Part shown: one piece after another, positions 44,801 to 63,666 of the stretch | Position numbering within the stretch: position 1 is the stretch's first letter | How the letters are laid out: every line of letters begins with the position of its first letter | Assembly (NCBI GenBank): GCA_033065855.1 | Contig: JAVXUO010003138.1 | Location: forward strand, 372,001-436,000 | From: Escallonia rubra | Lineage: Eukaryota; Streptophyta; Magnoliopsida; Escalloniales; Escalloniaceae | Direction of reading: 5' to 3' | Length of the DNA stretch: 64,000 bases | The notes under the pieces: model-generated | Seen by the model: only the letters and a program-made list of their open reading frames with translations | Database searches by the model: none | Told to the model about the DNA's origin: nothing | Made by a program: the position numbers and the translations under genes

Positions 44801-47724
44801 CCAATAAGAAGCTGTGGTGAGAGGTAGCCACATGACAGTTGCTTCCAGTAGAGGTCTCTATTGCACTAATCGAAACCAGAATGTGGGAAATGATGGGTGA
44901 CGAGAAAAGCTTGTAATTGTCGGAATGCCGTTTAAGATTCGGTGGTAATACCCTTATAGACCGATAGTGGGCTGGGGGGCTATGGTGGGATGTTTGATCG
45001 ACACACATATGCTAACTATGATTTCACAGATACAGGATCATATTAAACTAATTAATACTCCCTCCGGATCTGGTCTTTTCTTATGTTATTCCATTTTTAC
45101 CCTTGTCTTTAAAATCATTGTCTAGATTTTCTTTTTCCTTTATCCTCCTCATATGTTCAGTATTGTATTGAGTCAAGAAACCCATCGTCAAAAAGCATCA
45201 ACACCACCACTCACAGCCATCACCATTATCACCCAATCTATCACCTTGGCAAGAATTATAACCAACAATCAGATTTAGTGACTAAATTAAGTATCTGATG
45301 AAACTAACGCTGAAAATTAAATCCGAAATGAAGTATTTGTATCTTCAACTTAGAGGCCACGATGGTGGGGGTTAATGGAGGCGAGTGGTGGTTCTTACAG
45401 GATTCCATATGGCGGTGGTGGTATATTGGAGGTGCCAGGGGTGGTGGTGGTTGAAGGAAAGTCAGGGTGGCAGTAGCGGTGATTTAAGGGAGGTGATAGC
45501 GGTGGTTGAATGGAGATTGGTGGTGGTTGAAGGGTGGCACGCGGTGATCAACGATGGATGTGGACTGCTGGTTTGAGAAGAAAAAAGAGAATGGATCTGC
45601 GTATTGCGAGGGAAGATGGAGAAAAGTTATGGGTAGAGAGAGAGAAGTGTAAAAGAAAAGGTAAACGGAGGGCAAAGATGGAAAGAAATTATAAACTACA
45701 TCCAGGATTTATAAATTGAGCGATAAATTAGGGACAACCAAAAAGGGAAATGTCAGCATTAATTTTGGGTCGGAGGGAGTAATTGGCTGAGTAGCTAGAG
45801 CTTACAATAAGTTATAAGATTATATTTTGTTGCCTTTGCCATAAGCTTTCAAAATTGTACATCATTTTCTCGTATTCGGAGTCTACACTGTAGTTGTGTG
45901 TGTGTGTGTGTGTAGAAAGCATATATATTGTTCGATGAAGTAATTTGTGGAACTGACCAAAGATGTTTGCGTGGCAGACCTACAAAAATTTGATCTCTTT
46001 GAGAAACTTGAACAGAAGTACCAGGTAAATATGTTCCAAACACTTTTCTTTCTGCGTGCTATCTTACGATTCTCATCAAGGTTCCAAAATATACTTGGGT
46101 TTTCTATGAGTTATTCTACTTTTGTCATGTTATCTTTTTATGGCTGGTTTTCTTGATTTTTGTCTTGGTGATAAATGCCTAGGGCCAAGAAGAGAAGGGT
46201 GAAAATGAAGACAAAGAAGGCGAAGAAGAGGAAAAAGAAGATGATTTATCCGGGGGTGAGGATGAATTCAGCGATGACAATGATTATAACCAGGTCTTTC
46301 AACAGAACTTTTAAACTTACTTTATACTCGAGTTTTTCTCAAGCATTACATCCTGCTGCATGCATCGATTACCTTTTGGACCTCCTTTCCTTTTGCTTTC
46401 TACATATGCCATGGAGTTGTAGTTGATATAAAGTTTCATCGTGTCACCGAGGCCGAGCCTTGGGCAACGGTAAAGGTTGCTCGTTTGTGACTTAGTAGTC
46501 ACGGCTCCAAAATGTGGGCCCAATAGGTAAAGATGGTGCTGGAATGAGGAGGTTCAGAAAGCAATTTACTAGGAATGTTACATAGGAATGCACGAGTGCA
46601 GGAGTGCGGAGAACATAAACCTGGAGACGTGGACAATTCCTTAATACTGTTATTGATCATCTGTTTATTAGCTCCTTAGGTTCCCTTAGGCCAGCATGAT
46701 ATGAAAGTTTAAAGCTGGTCCTCTTACCTTTCTTTGCTAAGTTAATCCACGTTGTTTATGATAAGTTACATATGCAGTTGCCACCTTCTCACCCGAATGG
46801 TTATGGACCTCTTTAGTCGCATTATGTTCTTGTACCTGAAAACTCATTCGTACTGCATACTTCTTCAACTGAGTCTCGTAGTAGCTGGGACTCATAGGAG
46901 GTGGAGTTTGTTTCATACTCTTGATCACATAGTTTGCAAGTTGTAATAGCATCTTCTTCTGCCCTGAACATAATGTCAGCAATATGATTAGAGCCTGGCT
47001 GAAAAGTCTACCCTTGATTAGTATTTACTTTGTTGTGGCTAACTATAATTAAACAATTTGCTTTTGTTGGTATTAGATTTTAATAACGTTTGAGGAATGA
47101 TTTGTTTTTTGCCCGTTGAGCGCAATTTAGCTTGCAAGATTTTAGCTGTGCTTTTTGTCAAAAGACATGTGGGAACACGTGTGTGTGTTCTCTAAAATCA
47201 CTTTTATTTGTAATGGTTGGCAACTCAGTCACTGATGCCTTAAAAAGTAATCAATGCTCCCACACTTTTGCACTCAACTTTGCTGCTTGCTTTCCTGCTC
47301 TTGGTCGGCGAAGCGGTGACTTATGTTGGCAAAGGAGAAGTTCTGTATCGTGTCAGTTATCCTAAATCAGTACAATTGTTGGAGACGGGGTAAATTTAAT
47401 AGAAAACTTGTGTTGCACTTTTGTGCGTTGGTGTGAAATAAGCCATTCCAAGTCATTTTGAATACTGTAGTTATGTTAGGCCTACATCCATCTTGTGATA
47501 CAATTAATTCTACTGAAAACTTCTCTGTATCTTTCCTGAACAATTTTCAGAATCGCGATTTTGATGATGATGAGGATGACTTCAACATGGGAGATGATAA
47601 TGATGGTATGCGTGGCATCTCATACACCTTTCTTTCTACATTTCACATTAGAGAATTTCTACTACTTGGTTTGCGCCTTTTTGCAACTAATATTTTGTCC
47701 ATTGCAGAGGAGCCTACATACTGA
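41824..47724 (+). CDS. RNA polymerase III subunit RPC7 (C31)-like protein
   Basis: Join 41824-41907, 43394-43523, 44197-44313, 44435-44488, 45978-46024, 46183-46293, 47551-47605, 47708-47724: 615 nt, 204 aa, with every intron GT-AG and phases matching. RPC7/C31 is part of the Pol III-specific initiation subcomplex that transcribes tRNA and 5S genes in the nucleus. Seen: the N-terminal RGRGRGRGGFG and then LPFELFPEIKDFPDAKSV, typical of the family. SFKLQKFWNSSPYFI follows, then RVRWNPESDLQKFDLFEKLE. From about residue 145 a long Glu/Asp-rich tail ends DEEPTY. The acidic C-terminus with a short conserved end is characteristic of C31. Intron 5 carries a Stowaway element and upstream DNA a hAT element. 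The exon boundaries come from hand alignment; the gene looks intact. Confidence 0.9.
45058..45779. mobile_element. Stowaway-type element in an RPC7 intron
   Basis: TA|CTCCCTCCGGATC at the left (45056-45057 is TA) and GGTCGGAGGGAG|TA at the right (45780-45781) form consensus Stowaway terminal repeats with TA duplication. It is 722 bp, long for a Stowaway MITE, with an internal GGTGG-rich tract at about 45363-45570. It is non-coding and lies wholly inside the intron 44489-45977. Confidence 0.85.
45894..45914. repeat. (GT)n microsatellite in the same RPC7 intron
   Basis: About nine GT units lie 65-85 bases before the exon 5 acceptor of RPC7. Confidence 0.85.
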
Positions 47725-49189
47725 ATTCTGCGGCTGGAAATGTTTTCTCCTGCTTTTGTCTACGTCGAGCAGATTTTTCTCTGGAGCTGGATATCGGTAT
47801 AAGCTTTATTCTTGTGGGAATTGATAAATGAGCTCCAAAAAAGCCATTTAAGTTTAGAAGCTTTAACGACCAATGCGGAGCTCAGATATCACATCCCTAA
47901 CCCTCTTTTAAGATCCAGTCCCGCCTTCTGATATTACGCAATGGGGCACGAGAAGAGGTTGCAAGGCTCGGTTTTGCCTTCATAGGACAGCATACATCTG
48001 GCACTAGTTCTTTGCTTCATATCTTTTGACCAGAAGAACTGCATGAAGTGTTGAGACTCGAGAATCCCAAAATTAGGAATTCCTTTCTACTGTTTTTGTG
48101 AATTGCCTATAGATGAAACTTTAATTTAATGAATGCAGTTCAGCCAAGATGGTTGTGTGCCAGGGGTGTCGTTGGTACGTACTTTTTGTCCTTCTCCTTA
48201 ACAGAAATAGCAATTGGTGAAGACGTTTGGTACTAGAAGTCAAACATGGTTCTATTCATAAATATTAGATTGATTGATCATTCTTCAGTATCACCACATA
48301 CTGCATCTGGGTGACACTAGTAAGAGAAGTCCATGTACTGCATCCCACCACCCTTAGTGCCTGACCATCTGGTGCGGTCTTCCCCAGACTGTCCTTGACC
48401 TGTCCAAGGACGACATGCTGTGCTTTCCGTAGCAAGTCAGTATGGAGATCAGTGCAAGCAAACAATGTGAAACAAAAGCAGGGAGAGCTGCCGCAAGCTG
48501 AATGGCATTGATAACATGGAATACAAGATGAACAGTGAGGCTAATCAGTTCCTCTTACTCGAACAGATTATTCATATAGCCTTGTTCCCGAGGCTTCAGC
48601 CACTGCAAGAAAAGGCACAGATGCATTCGATAATGGTCTTTCTCATAAGACTCGTCCTAATCCTGATTCAGGTGAAACGCTTATGCAACTTGCAGCCGCT
48701 AGGGGTGGGATGTGACTGCTAGGTATCGACCAGAGGCAACAGGTTGTGAATACTGCAGACAGGAGGCAATAACGTTAAGGTTGCTACACCAGCATAGCGG
48801 CTTTGGTGTCACCAAGTTTGAAGAGTCCTCGATCAACTCTCGAGGAGTTCATTGTTCTTCACTCTGGGCCATCTTCAACGGCTGCAAGGTTGGCTTTGCT
48901 ATGACAAAGAAAGATAGGAGAAAGTAGTAGAGAAAGAAGCTTAGAGGGCTGCTTTCCTTTTATACTGCAGTAACTACACTCCATGTTCACACTTCACATA
49001 CAATAGAACAGGGGATAGGAGTTTAGTTAAGAGGATTAGAATGACAAACCCATAAACTGGATCAAATTTCTATGGCAAAGAATCAAAACCAAGTATATCA
49101 AGTTAGTATATAGACCAAGAAGATAGCACAGTAATAGTGATTAGAAAGAGTCAAATCAATTGATTTTTTTGGTACCACTATGCATAAAT
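47725..49189. other. RPC7 3' flank, no further gene recognised
   Basis: The RPC7 3' UTR is followed by mixed-composition sequence. Frames at 48265-48465 and 48712-48927 have no recognisable family. A diverged pseudogene cannot be excluded. Confidence 0.4.
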
Positions 49190-49440
49190 GAACTTGAGAT
49201 ACTGTTGTAGCACTTTGGTAATATTGTAAGTTCGTAACAGAATCTAGGTTCAAATCCCGACAATATAACCATTCGGTACTTTTTCACGTAGTATTGGGAA
49301 TACAACAATACGACCAACTAGATAAACGTTAGACAATATTGATTAAATTATATTGTAGCATCTTAACAATTACGTCGTTATTGAACGAACTCGAGTTCAA
49401 ATTTCGGCTACGGAAATAAACTTGATATACCACCAATAGG
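49190..49440 (+). mobile_element. Possible dimeric tRNA-derived SINE
   Basis: Two A-box/B-box pairs are seen: TGTAGCACTTTGGTAAT (about 49205) with GGTTCAAATCCCGAC (49248), and TGTAGCATCTTAACAAT (about 49355) with GAGTTCAAATTTCGGC (49392). Spacing within each pair is about 40 bases, as in tRNA-derived SINE heads. The 3' end and target duplication were not defined. Confidence 0.45.
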
Positions 49441-52171
49441 ATGTTTACACACAATTTGCAATGTACAACAAAAAGAAGGAAAAAAAAAAGAAAAAAAAAG
49501 CAAAGGATAATGTATTCCCTTACTTTTCCTTTTTGACATCTAGTTATTATTATTATTAGTTATTATATTCTAAAGACTGAACCTTTTTTTGCTGCATGGC
49601 CGTATTGACACTTGTAAATGTATTATTGACTTGAAAATATTGTCGGGTTGGGACACCATTGAATATATTATAAAAATTCCTCTTACCTCTTGTTAGTGTC
49701 ACATCAGGCCCTCGTGGTCCAAATGCCTTATGTTAAGAGGATATTATAGTTGTTCCTTACCGACACTTTATGCACCCACCCACGTTTGTTAAAGAACTAT
49801 TAACTTGAAACCATTGAGATACTTGTGGTGAAAGTCAATGTCTACCTTTGTCCTGCGTTGCTCTCCTTCCTCTTGAACTAGAAAATATCACTTGAAGTCC
49901 GACCATCTAGGATCGTTAGATGTATATCATAACAATTTATTGTCTCACATTAACCCTTCTTCTATCTGATAAACCCCGTCTCGTCCAACAACTCTAAATG
50001 GTCGGGATCAGAATTTTTTTTTTCCTAGTATTGAACGAATGATTTTGAAAAGCATAGGAATTTTTTTTCTTTATTACTTATAAAAATTAGATAGAACAAC
50101 ATCGACCTTGTCACCTGATTGTGAAAGAATGAAATCGGAGTTTGAAACTATACAATAATTACTCTGATTAAGAAACGTGTCCATTGTTTCCTGTTAAATA
50201 GTTTATAGAAATTGTCAAACTTGTTTCACTTTGTCTCTTAGTAATTTATGTACGAGTTTTAGACTCGGTAAAATTTTGGGTGGTCACGGGCTAAACTAGT
50301 CCGATTATTAGGAGTGAGTAGAAAGACAAAAGCATGGGGTGAGTTAAAGAAATGACTTTTAAAAATGCTTCAATTCTTTCTTTTTCTTTGCCATAAAGAA
50401 AAGAATTTGACAAACATTGAAACAAAGAGACCTGTGAAGTTTTGTAATAAATTCAAAGAACGAACATGGGGCAGGGAATATAACGCGTTTTTTCATATAA
50501 AAAAAGGTCACACCAAATGGCCAGCAAAGGAATAAATAACAATCTCTGCTCTCAAGAAACCAAGAGAAAGCTCCACCAGTAGTTATACTTTCCTTTTCTA
50601 TTTTCGCCCAAGACTATGTTGGCCGTTGTAAGATTCAGGACCAAGCATGTTACGTTTGTGCTCTCTTAATTGCACTCTTGATTGTTTTTTGTATCTAGAG
50701 CGAAACATTCGTATGTACTCTTTTAGTTTGTACCTTATTACGTTCGTTAATGAGATTTTATTTCTACTAAAATAAAAAGAAAGAGAAAACTCCAATGATG
50801 GAAGATATGGCAGAGACTTTAAGGGATAACTCTAAGACCGCTCGTTTCAATCCTCATGTTAACAAGCAATATAAGTTAAAATTCTAACCATAGCATAAAA
50901 AAACAAAAAGAAAGGAAAAGTGTTGAGAAAACTTTCAATTAACTTTAACCTAAAAGATCTAAACAGCATATCGAGTGCTCCCTAATCAGTAATTCTGATC
51001 ATTTGTGACTGTTAGATATATTATCTTTTAATTTTTTTTTAAAGTTTTTAACCCCTCTTCGTATCACGCAGTCTTTCTTAATCGAACGATTTTAAATGAT
51101 CTTTCTTAATCGAACGCTTTTAAATGATCGAATTCAAGGAAAGAAGAAATCGAGGATGCCTGAAGACTCCACAGATGCACTAAAGTCTCACATACCCAAC
51201 CAAAAAAAAAGTCTCACATAGCACTCATGAAGAGTCACACACAAAATGCTCTTTACCAAACATAGTGCACCACTTTTGCTCACAAGTCTACATCGTGCCA
51301 CTGTGCACAACTTTAGCGTCGGTCACGCGCATCTCACTGGTTCTACAAAAATCTGTTCGCCATGAAAATAGTCTTCACGTTCGTATTGCAAAAATGGTGA
51401 GCTTGGATTACCCATGAAAGAAAAATGGTAATCAGTTAAAGTTGTGTATATGCTGTTCTGTTTTTGAATCTGATATATAGAAGGACTCGTGAATGATGTT
51501 GTCACGCATATGACGAGATAATTGTCACCTATAGTGTGACGGTTTTGCGATTATTTATGAGATGCAAATTAGACCATCACCGCATATAATTTGACAATAT
51601 AAATTGGTACAAAATACTCTCGGTGCAACGCAAGAGTAAAATTTTGACAGCAAAAAAGTTTTGAATCATTGTTCGTTATGACATCAATTTTAAACCGTTG
51701 CTTGTCGTTGTCTTGAAGAAGGAACGTGGGTATTATTAATTTGATTAATAAGAATTATATCGCATTCTATCGATCGAATCACTTTTGGGATAATCTTATT
51801 TTGAGCAAAGAATCCCTTCCTGCGTATGCGCTCGGAGCCTCCCGTCTCTTTCAGCAAGGTGGCGCGTGGAAAATGTGTAGCAAAACAGAATGATTCCTCC
51901 TCTTTTAGCAGTCTTTAATTATTGAGTCACAGTCCATTTACTGCAGCCACCCCACTCACAGAACCCCAAAAATCAAATCACTCAAAATCCAAACAAACCC
52001 AACCAAGATTTATTCGGATTCCATGGCACCCGGCTCTGCACAACCAACACAAAAATACCTTTTCCACCTTCACTCTTAGAAAATTCTCTTTTCCACCCAG
52101 AACACCTCAAAGAAGACCAAAATCAAGTGGCTTCACTGTGAAAGAGCTACCCTTTCTGTCCGTACAAATCA
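49441..52171. other. AT-rich intergenic region and GLCAT14-like promoter
   Basis: No gene recognised. A 28-bp tandem repeat lies at 51072-51127. The last 250 bases are C-rich and resemble a 5' leader of the following gene; an in-frame-looking ORF from 51922 runs in another frame and is not supported. Confidence 0.5.
51072..51127 (+). repeat. 28-bp head-to-tail tandem repeat (two copies)
   Basis: TCTTTCTTAATCGAACG followed by A or C and then TTTTAAATGA occurs at 51072-51099 and 51100-51127, with one difference. Confidence 0.9.
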
Positions 52172-55100
52172 ATGGAAACAAGCAGCAGCAACCCGTTCAA
52201 GAAACAGAGATGGTTCTTCCCATTGATCTTTTCTCTCCTCGTTTCAACTATCCTGATAATCTTTACTGTCTTCACTTCAAACCCATTTCACCCAGCACCC
52301 ATTAAACACCAAAAACCCGTGTTTGTAGAATCAAGATTGCACATTTCTCCTACTTTGCCACCCAGTAGAATCCCAAGACTGGCTTACTTGATATCTGGGT
52401 CCAGTGGTGATGGAAAGAGTCTCAGAAGGACACTTAAGGCTTTGTACCACCCTTTGAACCAGTATGTGGTGCATTTAGACCTTGAAGCTCCAGCTGAGGA
52501 AAGAATGGAGTTGGAGAGGTTTGTGAAGAGTGAGGAAGTGTTTGTGAAAGTGGGTAATGTGAGGGTGGTGGTGAGATCCAATTTGGTTACTTACAGGGGG
52601 CCTACTATGGTTACTAATACCCTTCATGCTGCTGCCATTTTGTTGAAGGAAGGTGGGGAATGGGATTGGTTTATTAACTTGAGTGCTTCTGATTATCCTC
52701 TGGTTACGCAAGACGGTATGGATTTGATACTTCGAACGTGTGATTTTATTTCTTGTTTTGAATTAATTTGTTTGTGGCAGTATGCTGTTTAATTTGAAAT
52801 GGATATTTGAAGTATTTGATTGTGCTGTTTACATCTATAAATTGTTCTGTATGATTGTTCTGCATGCACAGATTGTTGTACATTGCCGTGCAACATCCTT
52901 TTTAGCTGTGCCAGTAATGTTTCTACACTCCAAGCTGAAATGTTTTGGTTTTATGTGTGGCTTCTGCAATTGCATGGTTTAGTCCTTAAATTCCTGCTTA
53001 TTGCACCGTTTGAAGTTTTGACTTACAGGTTTTTTGGCATTATACTTTCCCATTTCAAAAGGATGTCGTGTCGTCTGTGTTGTTGTCTGTGTGATTGTGC
53101 TTCATGCATTGATTGTTGTACATTGACGTGGTAACGCTCTTTTTGGCTTTGGCAAGAATATTTCCCATAATTATAATCTTTCGCGGAAATGGTTTTGGGT
53201 TTTGTGAATGCTTTTGCAATTTGGTTCTGAAGTTCTTGTTAATATAAGCTGCAATATTTGGTTGGAAAATGCCGTATGTTTTTACCATGCAAAACTATGT
53301 GTCAGTGGGTTAATAGGAGTATAAAACCTTAGGTTAAGCCGCATCATTATTTCAAAAAGCACTAAATTTGTGTTTATGTAGCATTACTCTTTTTGGAAAC
53401 TATGGTGCATCTATACAAATTTAAATGGAGATCTTTCTTTTTCACAAGTTCTTGGTACATGAATAATTTTGTGACATGTGCACATAGCAGCCTTTTTCAC
53501 GTGAATCGTTTGAGCAAATGAATCATGTTTGGGCACCTAATAGTAATGCAAAAAGGGAAGTCATTTAAGCATAATGTGACTGCAATTAGTAGGCTGCTAT
53601 ATTTGTTTACTTCAGATTGCTTTACTGTATTTCCTTTTGGTGTGTTTTTGGGAGCAGTTGGGAGGGGGTTGTTTTAAGCTGAACCCATTTTTTTTAAGTA
53701 ACCAGTCTCTAACTGAAGATGTTACTAATTTCCTTTACAACAGATATGCTTCATACCTTATCAACTATTCCGCGGGACCTTAACTTCATCGAGCATACTA
53801 GCGACATTGGTTGGAAGGAGTATGTGGTTCATCTTCTCCCTTTGGTTAAAAAACTTTTCCATGTATAAATCCTGCTCGTCTTGTTGAGGTGCAATATTGT
53901 TAAAATCACAGCATTGTATTAATCTTACAGGTATCAAAGAGCCAAGCCTGTCATAATTGATCCAGGGTTGTATAGCCTGCAAAAATCAGATGTGTTCTGG
54001 GTCTCGGAAACCAGGAGGGTACCTACCGCATTCAAGCTTTTTACTGGTGAGGATTTGTGCTTTTCATTGTGATGTAGCATATAAAATTGGTGCACAAATA
54101 ATGTGAAGCGCTTAAAGTTCCTGGCCAATCATAACCAAGGTCCTAATTTTGAGGTTCAGTGTCCTTTGCTTTGCTCTAATTTTCTGAAGAAATCCTGTCG
54201 ACTTGACTGAAACAATCATCTATTTTTTGCATTCACTTGCGTGATGATCCAAAAGATGCAAATAAACAACAGAGTGATTCGCTTTTGTGGCGCAAAGAAA
54301 GAACAATGGACGGACGAAAACTCATAGTTTACATGTATTTACTAAGTCGAGTTATTTGCAATCTTTAATCATTTTTATATCTCATTCAATTCATAGGATG
54401 AATAAGTAGCCCATGCTTCTAACTCATTTATAAACGTCCAATTATGCAGTTTTGATATCATTAACAGCAAATTCAAACCACAGTTATGATTAGTTAATCA
54501 ATGTAAAAATCATAATTATTATCATCATTAAAAATCATAATTAATATCATCATCCAAGCCTTTTTACCGAAGTAGTGGGCTACATGAATCATTCTCGCCC
54601 ATTCTACCCTATCTAAGAACATTCCTGGCAATCAAGTCATTTCTCACTACTGCTCCCCATGTTATTCTCGGTCTACTCTGTCATAGCCTAGAAATTTGGC
54701 ACAAATCACTTCTCCTTACTGAGCAATTGAGGGGGCCTATGTTTGATAATACAACCATCTCGAACGATGCTCCCTCATCAATTCGTCAATTGGTGCTTCC
54801 CCCACCTTCTTGGTGATATCCTACATTTTTATTTTGTCCTTCCTTGTGTGGCCGCTAATCCTCATCCAACCCACTTGATAAAGCAAGAGAGCTAAACATC
54901 AATCATGGAAATCAAGTACACAACCTTTCCTTTCATTTTACAAGGTTGGCGGTTTGGGGGAAATGAGTGTGAAAGGTTTTCATAGTGCAATGCAACTGCC
55001 AAGAGTCTAGTGAACATTAAAGCTGGAATAACTGCTAAACTTGTGAGTTACATCTGAGCCTTAGCTGTGAGTACGGTCCAGTCTAATGGTTGCATCTTAA

Positions 55101-56267
55101 GTCAACCTAAACATTATGAAAGAGAGATTTTAATCCTCTCTTCATGTTCAATCATGTCACCGATCCTCTTCCCCATATCATTGAACCAGAATTTGCAACT
55201 ACTAGTTAAATGTACAAAGCCTAATTGTAGTACCAAATTGATAAATGATAAACTTGAACGATCTGCACTTGGAATATATGCAACATTTCAAGGGAAAGAG
55301 TTTCCTGCCGGCCTATTAGACTAGCCCTTTCAGTTTGTATCTGTGCTAGGTACGGTTATTTTAATATAAAGAAAGATCTAATCCTATGTTTTTATGACAA
55401 AATAAATGAAACTATGGCTCTCAGAGTGATTCATGGGATAGAAGTAGTGCCCTAAAGTCGTGAAAGTTCCCGCACCCACCGCAAAAAAAAAAAAAATGCA
55501 TTACTGTAGTCTTGCCGAGTAAGTGAAAAATGTAGTTAAGCAAGATTCCGAATGCTTAGCAAGAGGTAACTTGGTTATTGTATTCCTGTCCAACCGCCGC
55601 TTAAAACTGAAAAATTAGATGAGTTGTAGTCTGAGTGATGATTAGGTTGAGGTCAACTACTTGTATTCCTGTTCTTTTATCTTGTTCTTGCGAGGATTTG
55701 AGATGTGGGTACCTGAACTTACCCAATGGACTGTGCACATTAATTTTCTCAGGTTCAGCGTGGATGATGCTATCTCGCCCCTTCATGGAATTCTGTTTAT
55801 GGGGCTGGGACAACCTGCCAAGGAGGGTCCTAATGTACTATGCCAACTTCCTTTCTTCTCCCGAAGGTTATTTCCACACAGTCATCTGCAATGCTGAAGA
55901 GTTTAGAAACACAACCGTGAACCATGACCTCCATTTCATATCGTGGGACAATCCTCCGAAGCAGCATCCCCACTTCCTCACTGCTGATGATTACCAGAGA
56001 ATGGTAGGAAGCAATACCCCCTTTGCCAGAAAATTTGGCAGGAACGAGGCAGTTCTCGACCAGATTGACTCTGAGCTTTTAGATCGTGATGCTGATGGGT
56101 TTGTCCCAGGTGGCTGGTTCGACATGAGAGGCACAAACAGAACCCTCCCTCATTACACCATTACAAATACTACTGCATTGAGACCTGGCCCTGGGGCAGA
56201 AAGACTCAAAAAGCTCATTATTGGTTTATTATCTGATAAAGATTTCCATACAAGTCATTGCGTCTAA
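52172..56267 (+). CDS. GT14 family glycosyltransferase, beta-glucuronosyltransferase GLCAT14-like
   Basis: Join 52172-52715, 53744-53819, 53931-54046, 55753-56267: 1251 nt, 416 aa. Plant members with the GT14 Branch domain add glucuronic acid to type II arabinogalactans of arabinogalactan proteins in the Golgi. Seen: a short cytosolic tail (METSSSNPFKKQR), a signal anchor at residues about 14-36, a stem, then RIPRLAYLISGSSGDGKSLR, LYHPLNQYVVHLD, TYRGPTMVTNTLHAAAILLK, DWFINLSASDYPLVTQDDML, SDIGWKEYQRAKPVIIDPGL, KLFTGSAWMMLSRPFMEFCL, SPEGYFHTVICNA, LHFISWDNPPKQHP, and a C-terminal GGWFD. Length and domain order match Arabidopsis GLCAT14 homologues (about 380-450 aa). Intron 1 (1.0 kb) and intron 3 (1.7 kb, with an RTE LINE relic) are large. 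It appears intact. Which paralogue it matches cannot be told without alignment. Confidence 0.94.
54560..54900 (-). mobile_element. RTE-type LINE 3' fragment in intron 3 of the GLCAT14-like gene
   Basis: Read on the minus strand, broken frames give ELMREHRSRWLYY, FLGYDRVDRE and LDRVEWARMIHVA, the C-terminal signature of plant RTE LINE polyproteins (consensus like RWFGHV, GRPKKTW, LDRxxWRxRIHVAD). Stops and frameshifts are frequent. It is antisense to the host gene and harmless to splicing as far as can be seen. Confidence 0.65.
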
Positions 56268-56738
56268 GGAATGGAGTGCAGGAAGTCAACTGTGCTGCAC
56301 TGAATCGTCACTAGTTCAAGATTAGTGTTCCCCTATTCAAGTAGTATTAGGGGACTGCATATAAAGCTGCTAAAAGGCTATATATAGTTAAGTTGGTGGG
56401 GAAATACCTACTTTTTTGGGATGGATGCTTGCATTTGCATTCTTCTCTCTTTTAACAAGATATTAATTGTCTCATTGGCTAACAGCCTGTACCACTCAAG
56501 ACCAAACTATGTAGTATTACACGATTATGCTAATCCAGAGAATATGCTGTTAAGTCTTGTATATCTGTGGCTCTTGGATTCTGAATTTGAAACATATAGA
56601 GGCCATGCTGTAGATTGGTCGATGGAAGCTAAACGACGAAGCTTAAATCCAAGCTGTTTTTCATTTATTTTGGGTGATCGGTTGAGTTCCAGTCTTAAGG
56701 AGATATCTCGCAAGCTTTTATATTTCTGGAGACGCGGT

Positions 56739-58603
<1,865 letters not shown>

Positions 58604-59222
58604 TATTAATTGGAATGTTTCCCCTTCTAGTTGTCTGCAATGTCTTACTTATATGGAGAAATAAAATAAGATATGTGCAGCATCTGTAATGCTAAAAAGC
58701 AGTAGGTACTTTCATATTCTTAGAGGTGTTTTGGCTGAGTTTCAAAATTGTCTGGCTATGTCAATAACAGAAAGTTCAGACCTACTTTTTTTCTTTGTCG
58801 TGTTTTTTTTTCCTGGGAATCCTGCATTTAAGATAGTTTGGCCATGTCCGCATAAGCAGAAACTTATCTTTGTCACGGCTGCAAATTACCCGCGGCTAAG
58901 GTTGTGTTAGCTTAGTTCATAAAACTTACCTAGCGTGAGCTCAAGTAGCTTGGTTCTTTATACAGCTATTTGTTACTCCAGTGGAGCTTAGCGAGTTAAC
59001 GAGCCTCGAATATACTCAAGCTTGTTTGTTAAGCAATCACAAATTGCGCTCAAGTTGATTCAATTTACATCCCTGAACTTTGCATAAATAAATGGTTACC
59101 AGCAGAATTTGTTCTCTTACCAAGTTCTACACATAAGCTGTATATTTCAAGGATGAAGGATTAGAAGATGGAGACAACACGTCTGCGTAAATTGTTCAAC
59201 TAGCAAAATGCATCCATAAGTA

Positions 59223-63666
<4,444 letters not shown>

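Noticed and set aside
51922..52305. 127-codon frame just before the GLCAT14-like start
   Set aside because: It overlaps the true exon 1 in another frame. The 416-aa GT14 model explains the locus.
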